Assembly (NCBI RefSeq): GCF_002575655.3
Contig: NC_053040.3
Coordinates: 362,636,267 to 362,700,266, forward strand
Length of the DNA stretch: 64,000 nt
Direction: 5' to 3'
DNA from: Aegilops tauschii subsp. strangulata
Lineage: Eukaryota > Streptophyta > Magnoliopsida > Poales > Poaceae
Shown in pieces: positions 56,222-64,000 of the stretch. The notes beneath the pieces are model-generated. The model made no database searches. It had not been told where the DNA came from and worked only from the letters and a program-made list of their open reading frames with translations. Within the stretch, counting starts at the first letter, position 1. Every line of letters begins with the position of its first letter. The translations under genes were made by a program, and so were the position numbers.

Positions 56222-57060
56222 GCGCGTTCACAAAAAAGGGATCAAACGCTCAGCCTATGTATTTCTTGTGTAAATAGATAATTTAGTGCAATTGGTTATT
56301 TACTTTAAACATAATGCATTGACGTGTTAGTGTAGAGGCGCACAAAAAGAAATGGATATTGTAGTTTGCTACTTAAAAGTGTTACCTCATATGATTACAT
56401 AGCCTCCATTTCATAAATTGCGTACCCGTTGAATTCATATATGAATATTACATATATTACTTCATAATAGAACCTTAAATCATCCAAGACTAATGATTTT
56501 GAATGCAAGATTAACAATGGTGCATGTACATGATACCTACATTGGTTGTTTGAAGAAACATCACTGTAACTTTGGCATGCACAACTGAAAAGGTTTATTT
56601 AAATAGAAAAAAAATGTGATATGTGACTGTCCAATCTTTATAGCGTTGAATCGATATTGTACCAATGGCCACGATACGAAGTAGATATTGATTTATGTTC
56701 AAGCGATGCACGTCCACGATCGCTAGATAGTGATACGTGAATGAATTGTGCAATCTCTCTCACACGCATACATATCTCATTTCCCTGTGGGCATCGGAAT
56801 CACACACGTGCACTTCGTGTATTTCTCTCCCTCCGTCAAGGTTAGAATTCGTCTTTCTACCGCGTCCTACAAGTCTCTCACACAGAAACACACACGCTCT
56901 CTCTGTCGAACACGCCCACCCCTTTAATTCCGCCCACCCACAGCCACTAATGTCTCAAAGTATAATAATGTCTCTCACACATATGCCTAAGGTTAACTCG
57001 AGTTCCGGAACCATATGAATACATACAATGGGATTCCAGCAGAGCACCTTTTGTTTTGAG
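56222..57060. other. AT-rich intergenic sequence
   Basis: No supportable gene or repeat family. CT- and CA-rich clusters begin at about 56750. Confidence 0.4.
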
Positions 57061-57066
57061 ATTTCG

Positions 57067-57097
<31 letters not shown>

Positions 57098-57128
57098 GCA
57101 CACACACGCGCGCACACACACACACATT
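57061..57128. repeat. CT and AC microsatellites
   Basis: CTCTCTCTCTCCCTCTCTCT followed by CACACACGCACACACACGCG and ACACACACACACA. Confidence 0.95.
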
Positions 57129-57267
57129 GTTTCTCGCTTCATTTTTTCGGCACTTGCATGCACGTAATTTTGTTTATCTTCGTGATGCTTTAAGTATGCC
57201 TCGCACAAATGCTATCTACCTATCCCTTAATATAGCTAGATATGTGTCACACAAACTCCTTCTCCCT

Positions 57268-57510
57268 ACTAGCAAGATGCCCATGTGTTGCACCGAACAT
57301 CAAGATGCATTTGTATGAGTATTTTATCTTGTGGGAGAAAAGGATGAACGAGGGAATGCCTTATTTGCAAATGCGGAGAGGGGTGTGGGTATCTTTTTGC
57401 AAAATTGCCACGGTTTCCTTCCTATCCACCGGATATAAATCGGATGGCCTATATTGCAGGATGGCAGGAACACCATCATCACCAACTCTGTTTTTTTATA
57501 AGAGTAGGGA
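57268..57510 (-). mobile_element. Short non-autonomous Helitron, copy 2
   Basis: On the minus strand it starts TCCCTACTCTTATAAAAAAA and ends TGCAACACATGGGCATCTTG + CTAGT. It is 243 bp and very similar to copy 1 and copy 3. The ORFs crossing it are shared with those copies and are not genes. Confidence 0.75.
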
Positions 57511-57524
57511 TATGTAAGTGTCAC

Positions 57525-57900
57525 TGCCCCCCCCCCCCCCACCCGACACACACACCCACACAACCACACACACACACTTCCCAACACCGAAGGAGTAGGG
57601 TGACACCTCGATCTTGATACTAATCTATCGACTGGCTTCTCTCTCAAACACACACACACGCACACACACTACCCGACACCGAAGGAGTAGGGCGGCACCT
57701 CGATCTTGATAGTAATCTATCTACTCCTCTTTCAAACACACACACTCGCTAGTTGTGCCTCTGTGCCTACCGCACACACTCTCGATACGTCTTTCTCTCC
57801 CTCCCCCTCCCCCCCACCCCAACAATGACAGCAGAAGGGTGACAACTCGATCTGATTGTAATCTGTCAATTGGTTTCTCTCTCGAACATTGTGTCTCTGT
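57525..57900 (+). repeat. AC microsatellites with three copies of a ~75-bp unit
   Basis: ACACCGAAGGAGTAGGGTGA..CTCGATCTTGATACTAATCT recurs at 57582-57655, 57674-57750 and, more diverged, 57824-57890. Between them are CACACACA and poly-C tracts. Confidence 0.8.
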
Positions 57901-58139
57901 GCCTCGCTCAGTAGCCCCCTCAATATGTAGACTTCTCGCGCGCGCACAGCTATAGTGACGATGACGCTGAACCCAGTGTGCCTCGTTTTTACTGGCCTCA
58001 TGTGATAGTTTTCACCCTGTTTTCTGTTAATTAACAAGGCAACCTTTTCTCTGTTACTACTAGTGAATCTGAAATCATTCGAGGCAGACATAAAATATAT
58101 CACTTCAACCCAATTATCGCAGTAACTATTTTAAAAGAA

Positions 58140-58543
58140 ACTAGCTAGATGCCCGTGCGTTGCACGGAACATCAAGATGCATTTGTATGAGTAGTTTATT
58201 TTGTGAGAGAAAAGGATGAACGAGGGAAGGCCGTATTTGCGAACGCGGAGAGGGGTGTGGGTATATTTTTGCAAAATTGCCATAGTTTTCTTCCTATCCG
58301 TTAGATATAAATCCGACGGCCTATATTGCAGGATGGCACGCACACCATTATCACCAACTCTGTTTTCTACTCCCTCCGTTCCTAAATATCTGTCTTCTTA
58401 GAGATTTCAACAAGTGACTACATATGGAGCAAAATGAGTGAATCTACACTCTAAAATATGTCTACATACACATCTGTATGTGGTAGTCCATTTGAAATCT
58501 GAAAAAGACAAATATTTAGGAACGGATGGAGTATAAGAGTAGA
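58140..58543 (-). mobile_element. Short non-autonomous Helitron, copy 3, split by a Stowaway
   Basis: The minus-strand start TCTACTCTTATA lies at 58543-58532, and the end CCGTGCAACGCACGGGCATC + TAGCTAGT lies at 58140. The stem CCGTGC/GCACGG is perfect. Without the nested MITE it is about 240 bp. Confidence 0.78.
58370..58531. mobile_element. Stowaway MITE (Thalos-like), 162 bp, inside a Helitron
   Basis: CTCCCTCCGTTCCTAAATAT to its inverted ATATTTAGGAACGGATGGAG, with TA on both sides (58368-58369 and 58532-58533). Confidence 0.92.
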
Positions 58544-58581
58544 CATGGAGATATATCTCCAGCATGGTCTACAACAAAAAT

Positions 58582-58650
58582 GTGCTGGACTGGTTAGCGC
58601 CGGATGCTCGCAACGCGATGACATGAGTTCGAATTCTGTCTTTAACTTTC
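58582..58650 (+). other. tRNA-like promoter element, possible SINE head
   Basis: GGACTGGTTAGCGCCGGATG resembles an A box and GAGTTCGAATTCT matches a B box, about 45 bases apart, as in RNA polymerase III promoters. No cloverleaf can be completed, so it is not called a tRNA gene. Confidence 0.35.
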
Positions 58651-59145
58651 GATTTTTATATTATATATTACTTATTTAATATATACTTCTTTCGCTACTG
58701 TACTTACAGGGGAACCCACAGAGTACTTAGAATACAAGATTAAGGATGGACTTGTTTCTTTTTAACTTTCTGTACGAAGTTGTAGCCACCCTGCAAGTCA
58801 CGTGTACACTGTACATGCAATTAACTTTTTATAGAGGGACAATCATACACGCAATTAACTCAAATGGATTGGATGTCACTCTATTATTTCCAGCATAAGA
58901 GCATCTCCAACGGCAGCCAGCAAATTTCCTCCCGCTTCCTTCCGTGGAGGACGACATCAAACGCCAACGGAATACATTTTCACAACTCTAACCAACCAGA
59001 TGAAATTCGTGCAAACACGGACTGATTTCATATAAGCATGAAGGATTTCGTATAAAAAAGCCGGATCTTCATATAAACACGATGGATTTCATTACATTTA
59101 CATGAACTAAGCGGTGCCAATCCGGCTCTCTTGGTATAATTAATA

Positions 59146-59263
59146 CTCCCTCCATCCGGAAATACTTGTCCTATAAATGGATGTCTCTAGACTTATTTTA
59201 GTTATAGGTACATACAATTTATCCATTCTTAGAACAAAAATTTCCCGCCAGCTGGAGAGGGAG
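59146..59263. mobile_element. Stowaway-like MITE with altered right half
   Basis: CTCCCTCCATCCGGAAATAC after TA at the left, and GGAGAGGGAG followed by TA at the right. The inner arms pair around GGATGTCTCTAGACTTATTT, but the right outer arm has been replaced. Confidence 0.62.
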
Positions 59264-60339
59264 TACATAATCTAAATGGCCGCCCGCGGATCCCTTTGTC
59301 TTCCTCATGTCCGACAGACACTTTGCGGGGTCGATGAAGGTCCTCGGAAGAGACGAAGAAGCAAAGAAACCACCTGAATGCGCAGTCGTCGCCTCGACGG
59401 TGGCCTTGATGGGACCCAAGTGGCGGTGGCCTCCCGTGTTCTACTTCTCCTCGATGATGGCGGCGGACACGGAGAAGCTGGCCACCGACTCGTCGCTCTC
59501 CACGCACCCGGCTTCTGTCTCTGCCTGCATGGCGCTGCCGCAAGCACGGGAGGCGCGCCCACAGACACGGGAGGCGCGGCACCGCAGACACTGGTGGCGC
59601 GCTACGACGCGGCAGCGACGATGCCCGTACCAGTGTGCTCGCCGCCGTGCCGGCGTGGAGCAACTCGCCACTCCTCATCGAGCTGAACTGGAGCGGCGAG
59701 TTGCTGAACCACGCGCTTCTTGGGGCGGCAACTGGCTCCGTCGGGCCAAGCGAGGTTGGTGAAGCACCGAGCGGCCTCGCCCGTATCCGGAGGGCTCGGC
59801 GGGCCACCCAGCCGGGTAATATGCTGGAGAACGGCTCCTCGGAAGCCATCGGAAGAGTGGAGAAAATGGTGAAGGAGGAGATGGGGGAGTGGCGGAGGGG
59901 TGCGATTCTTGCCCGCTATCTGTCTAGCCTCGTGTAAATAGAGGGCGAACGGTAGGAGCTTGGCCGGCGTCTGGCCTCGTTTAAACTGAGGGCGGACGGA
60001 AGGAGCTCGGCCGGTGTTGCGTTTAATTCCGGCCCGCTCATGAACGGACGTGTGGCCGGAGTAGGTTTCTCAGTTTGCATGTGGGTTTAACAGAGGTGTT
60101 TGATGGAGGCGAGGAGGCATGTTCAGCCGGGCGTGCAGCGGGCGGCGCAGAACTATTCAATTTGACAACGGGCGGCACAGTTCCCTATACGGCTTTAATG
60201 CAGACGAGGGAGGGAGTAGCGGTTACCGAAATGTTGAACGGCCAATGCATCCTCCTTCAATTAATGCATGAGGGAAGTAATGGGAGGAGGACCGGGAAAA
60301 GAGGCTGCACGATGTGAATGCAACGCAGTTTTCCCTCAT
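59264..60339. other. GC-rich stretch without a supportable gene
   Basis: 59264-59940 is GC-rich with long overlapping frames on both strands. One minus-strand frame (SVSAAIIEEK, a stop, then LGPIKATVEATTAHSGGFFA) looks weakly coding but is broken and has no known domain. It may be a captured or decayed exon. Confidence 0.3.
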
Positions 60340-60343
60340 ATAA
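60336..60343 (+). promoter_or_regulatory. TATA box upstream of the 60440 gene
   Basis: CATATAAAGGCGCCCC lies about 100 bases before the ATG at 60440, at a normal distance for a plant core promoter with a short leader. Confidence 0.5.
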
Positions 60344-60439
60344 AGGCGCCCCTCCATTCCAATGCATCTACCACATCGTACGCACCTAAGCATTTGCCTA
60401 AGCACCTATACTAAGCGCAAAAGAGCTCACTCCAGACCC

Positions 60440-60982
60440 ATGGCGGCGATGCGCGCGAGCGGCTAGCAGCTGTGCCAGATGGTCCACGACGTCGGCCTGC
60501 AGCATGGTGCCGAGGATCGTCTCCAGACTATGTTGGAGACCGGCTGGTGGATGGCCGCCGTCGACGCCAACTACGACTCTCAGTTGGACCAGATGATCGT
60601 TGCCACCGCCAATAAGTTCACCGTCCTCAAGAAGCTCGCGGACGACATCGCCGTACTCCTCTAGCCCGCGCGCCCGGGCTCCTCATTGCATGCCACCCTA
60701 ATCGGCCTCCATGGCCGGAACCTCTTTCAAGCACTGGTGGCCCTGCGACTGCCCGCCGACGCCACGAAGAATGTCCACCTGGAGGTCACGCTCGCCACGA
60801 GGCGCCTCGCCCTGCAAGAATTCGTCGACCTACACATCCACGTGTACGAGAAAATCGTGTACATAGGTATCTACAAGGCCAGTGAGGACGCTACGACATT
60901 GGCCTTCCTCAACCAGCTGGAAGCCTTGGATGCCTTTGCTGAGAAGCACCTCGACCTCGCCACAAAAGCCGCCGCTCCTTAG
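60440..60982 (+). pseudogene. Single-exon gene of unknown function with two in-frame TAG codons
   Basis: From the ATG at 60440 (context CCCATGGCGGCGATG) one frame of 181 codons runs to the TAG at 60980, interrupted only at codon 9 (60464-60466) and codon 75 (60662-60664), both TAG. The sequence between looks like a real protein: MVHDVGLQHGAEDRLQTMLE, NRW-free helical stretches, ATKNVHLEVTLATRRLALQE and ALDAFAEKHLDLATKAAAP. It is GC-rich and strongly codon-biased toward G/C at third positions. No signal peptide or membrane segment is seen. I do not recognise the family. It is preceded by a TATA box. No frameshift has occurred, so inactivation, if real, is recent. Gene in reverse-transcribed or duplicated form is possible. 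Confidence 0.55.
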
Positions 60983-61224
60983 CCGCCGGTCGGTGGCCCG
61001 GCGCACTAAGTTGAGGAGGAGGAGGTCGTACGTTGATGGCTGCATCTTTCTTCTTGCCTTCTGTAACCACCACTGCGATCGCATCATCATCGTGGCCTTA
61101 ATTCTTCTTGTGATGTTGCATTCTCGTTCCAGTCAATACCGACATGTGTGATCCTTTTGCTTAATTATATGCATCACTGTAACTAGTACTCCATCCTTCA
61201 ATTTATAAGTGTGCTTACCTTTTC

Positions 61225-61260
61225 CATCAACTTCGTGCAACGCGCGGGCATCTTGCTAGA
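61225..61260 (+). mobile_element. Helitron 3' end fragment
   Basis: CGTGCAACGCGCGGGCATCT followed by TGCTAGA has the hairpin and spacing of the short Helitron family, with the last base changed. No 5' end is visible close by, so this is probably a remnant. Confidence 0.45.
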
Positions 61261-61431
61261 AACACTAGAACATGTCGGACCGCGTGTGACCAAACCGACG
61301 ATGCGCCAACCTAGCTACTACGTACCCTGCTTATCTGGCGGAAATAGCCCCGCCCTAGCGTTTCCAATCGTTATTTCTATCTATTGATCGTGCCAAGGAG
61401 CAGAACCAAAATGTTACAATTTATACATGTT

Positions 61432-61935
61432 TCTCTACTCCTACTCCTATAAAAGACTCAGTTGGTGATGGTGGTGTGTCCGCTATCCGTCGTTTCTGAC
61501 CATTAGATCTGCATCTAACGGCTGTGAGGTAAGTTGTGGCATTTTTGCAACAATCGCCCACTTCTTTGCTCCAATTTGCAGAAAACCCCTTATTATCATG
61601 AAAGCAACCACATCCCTCCCTCACCTCATCAAAACAGCCTAAGAAATATATTTTGAGTGAAAAGTACTCCCTCCGTTCCTAAATATTTGTCTTTCTAGAG
61701 ATTTCAATAAGTGACTACATACGGAGCAAAATGAGTGAATCTACACTTCAAAATATGTCTATATAATCCGTATGTGATAGTCCATTTGAGATCTCTAAAA
61801 AGACAAATATTTAGGAATGGAGGGAGTAATATATTAGGAGTATATCAAAACAAGAGTGATTTCTTTCAAGTTTGTGAACAAGTACTACTATTCTACTACT
61901 TTGGATCCGTCGCAACGCACGGGCACATTGCTAGT
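61432..61935 (+). mobile_element. Short non-autonomous Helitron, plus-strand, split by a Stowaway
   Basis: It begins TCTCTACTCCTACTCCTATA + AAAGACTCAGTTGGTGATGG and ends CGTCGCAACGCACGGGCACA + TTGCTAGT at 61935. It is related to copies 1-3 in the first 120 bases but longer inside. A complete Stowaway lies at 61667-61826. Confidence 0.76.
61667..61826. mobile_element. Stowaway MITE (Thalos-like), 160 bp, inside a Helitron
   Basis: CTCCCTCCGTTCCTAAATAT to ATATTTAGGAATGGAGGGAG, flanked by TA (61665-61666 and 61827-61828). Confidence 0.93.
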
Positions 61936-62525
61936 AAAAGGAAAAGGCCTGCCGCGTTCGCGTCGCACTCCCCCCCCCACACGCCCGGGAAACGGGAGTA
62001 CTCCACGGCCCGTCCGGCACGACACATAGCTTAGGGAAGGCGTGTTGCCTAGCATTTTCACTTTCATGTGGGACCACCGTTGAGCAAAACGACTATTGGC
62101 AAACCGCACCCCGCCCGCCGCCGGGTTGGAAAACAAAAACGAGGGGAAGATCTAGCTGTAGCACGGAAGCCAAGAAATTTGGTGTCAGATGGGGCTCGTT
62201 GATAGAGTAGGAGCATTCCGTACTACTCTACTCCTACTAGTACCAAGTTTGTACTATACAACTAGTACTACCACTATACAACTAGTAGGTACGTGCACGG
62301 CACAACATCGTAGGAACAAAAAACGGGAAGATCTTGTTTTGGGTGATTAATTTATCTTTTTTTCAGTCGACGTAGCATGAATAATATGATGTGGGGGGCA
62401 CCCATGAAGCTTATGTGGCTTGGTTGCATGGCTACGAAAGGTTAGAGAAAAATAAATAGATAATGTGTTTAGAGTGCACCCCACTAAACAGATATACTTT
62501 GGATCCATTGCAACGGGCCGACACA
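61936..62525. other. Intergenic sequence with a CTAGTA-rich patch
   Basis: 62215-62292 repeats ACTACTCTACTCC and TATACAACTAGTA. GGATCCATTGCAACGGGCCG at 62501-62520 is a Helitron-type hairpin that ends abruptly where the next Helitron begins. Confidence 0.45.
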
Positions 62526-63358
62526 TCTATATCTATACCCCCTATATAGTGTGTGAATAACTTTGAAAGTTGGTCATTGGATGAAGCCAATCCGACGGTA
62601 CAAAGATGGCAAATTCAAGCACTACTGGCCGTTGGATATCATCTACATTCCACCAGATTCTGCCACATGTAGAATCTAGAAGACTCCATGGTTGAACTTC
62701 ATTCATGACTAACTTTGCCACAACTAAGCTTAGGCAAAGTGTGTCTGCCACAAAAATGTGGCTAACAAAATGGCCACCACAAGTGTGGCAAGATTTGGCA
62801 AGAAGTTGAGTCTATGACATGTGGACCATGTAGCTAGAAAAGTGTGGCAAGCCACAAGTGTAGCAATGAACCAAACACATGCCTGGTGTGTTTGGTAGGG
62901 TGTATGAAGGGTGCATGATCCCAAGAGTTCCCTTCTCGACCCACTTTTGGGTGTTTGGTAGAGTGTATGGAGGGTGCATGAGTCCACACTAGATTAGCAC
63001 AAATACACTAGAAGCATGCATGAAGAGAGCATACATGAAGAGGGGTGTTGAGTTGAGCATGCATGAAGAGGGAACAACTATGCTAAGACGAGAACGCAAC
63101 CAAACACACTTGTGGCACGACGAAGCTTAGGCGTGGCAACCTTAGGCTGCAATCCAAACCATAACTTTTAAAGTTGGTCGTTGGATGCAGCCAATCCGAC
63201 GGTACAAAGATGGCAAATCCGAGCACTACTGGCCGTTGGATATCATCTACATTCCACCAGATTTTGCCACATGTAGAATCTAGAAGACTCCACACGTAGA
63301 AGCACAATGCACAAACCACCAGAATCTCATGCGTGCAATGCACGTGTACCTTACTAGT
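62526..63358 (+). mobile_element. Helitron with an internal 132-bp duplication
   Basis: It begins TCTATATCTATACCCCCTAT after an A and ends GCGTGCAATGCACGTGTACC + TTACTAGT at 63358; the 3' stem is CGTGCA/TGCACG. The 132-bp segment at 62557-62688 is repeated at 63161-63292, and 472 bp lie between. That spacer has MITE-like content (GCCACAACTAAGCTTAGGCA and CACTTGTGGCACGACGAAGC) and a duplicated TGTTTGGTAGRGTGTATG motif. Confidence 0.66.
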
Positions 63359-64000
63359 AGTTGGTAGTAGTAAGAAACAAATTCCGGGTTTGGCACGAGC
63401 TCGTACTGCGGGAGCACCACAAGGCCTACCGCAGGAGTTACATTTCCCTCTCGGGGCCCACAGGACCGAACTTCAGTGGCTTAGTGCCTGGCCTATGAGT
63501 CAATGACATGCGGGCCTTAAATGCGGCTGGCCCACATGTCATTCTCATGGTGGTGGTGTGGTTCGCGACTCACTCGTTCGAGATGAACCGGCCGGTGGTG
63601 GCGTGGCCGTGGCGAGGGTGCCACAGCTGGGCGTCGGGGCGTTACGAGGTGTAGATGGCCACACCGGCGGGTACTACATGTAGTATAGAAGTACTCCAAC
63701 TGAGGATTGATGCCCGGGACGAAATGTGTCACAACCGCTGGATGAAAATTCGATGGTGCGGGAGTACGAATCGGAGCACAGCAGCGGAGCAGGCAAACCG
63801 CGTCCAATCGGGTGTGGCTGTGGTAGAAAGTTGATGGTCGCCGCTGTTCAGCTGGCCCGCATGTCATGCACACAAAGGCAGAGGAGCGGTGGGGCCGAGA
63901 GGGATGAGGCGCATGTCGGGGGGATGAGGATCTCCTGACGTGAACAATCCTACCATTCTATCACTGACATGTGGGACCCGCAAGTGTGGGTCCCACCAGT
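63359..64000. other. Terminal stretch without a supportable gene
   Basis: A GC-rich region at 63540-63940 has overlapping frames on both strands but no domain. A 118-codon minus-strand frame (63873-63517) has no recognised motif. A gene continuing beyond the window cannot be excluded. Confidence 0.3.

Noticed and set aside
57324..57665. 113-codon minus-strand ORF
   Set aside because: It spans a Helitron, a poly-C tract and AC microsatellites.
59229..59849. 206-codon minus-strand ORF
   Set aside because: Arg/Pro-rich in a region open in several frames on both strands, with no domain. A broken alternative frame looks slightly more coding-like.

Overview
The window is nuclear DNA of a Triticeae grass (wheat, Aegilops or barley group). 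This follows from the stacked LTR retrotransposons, the dense Stowaway MITEs with CTCCCTCCGTTCC ends, the short non-autonomous Helitrons, the Au SINE remnants and the low density of genes with long introns. No prokaryotic features, rRNA genes or CRISPR arrays are present. Family assignments rest on recognition of protein and terminal motifs, because no database could be searched.

Bases 1-21027 are one nested retrotransposon block. The outermost element is an Athila-like Ty3/Gypsy element; a decayed gag-like piece, its 3' untranslated region and its 3' LTR remain. Three LTR elements have landed in it: a Tat/Retand-like Gypsy element (3' part, 1-5505), a second and complete Tat-like element (6371-15536, TSD GAGAC, LTRs 469 bp each) and a 1582-bp solo LTR (16592-18173, TSD TAGTC). 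A Helitron sits inside the 3' LTR. Both Tat elements carry an extra spliced gene antisense to gag-pol, of the 'putative gypsy type transposon' family (PF04195), with its own TATA box beside the 3' LTR.

Bases 21028-26360 hold another perfect solo LTR (TSD CCCTC) inside a putative terminal-inverted-repeat element, then an element of about 2.26 kb carrying two divergent ORFs: a B3-domain gene broken by one stop and an intact 193-residue protein I do not recognise. A poly-A retroposon tail closes this section.

The only clearly intact host gene is a three-exon RING-H2 (ATL-type) E3 ubiquitin ligase on the plus strand, coding exons at 26878-27087, 29133-29230 and 30076-30394 (208 residues), preceded by a 21-codon upstream ORF.

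Bases 31394-44405 look like Helitron territory. There are several Helitron 3' hairpins ending CTAGT and captured pieces of host genes: a serine-rich-protein motif, a B3 domain, an SDT1-like HAD phosphatase with a stop, and unknown exons. MITEs are scattered among them. Bases 44406-49317 hold a LINE 3' end, a long fold-back element, a 37-bp minisatellite, an Au SINE remnant and a truncated LTR.

From 49318 to about 56.2 kb lies a degenerate CACTA element with a GGCCCA-rich 27-bp tandem array, a 27-37-bp minisatellite and exons of a coiled-coil TnpA-like gene. The last 8 kb contain four or five members of the short Helitron families (two with a Stowaway nested inside), microsatellites, a tRNA-like sequence, and an otherwise intact single-exon gene of unknown function with two in-frame TAG codons.
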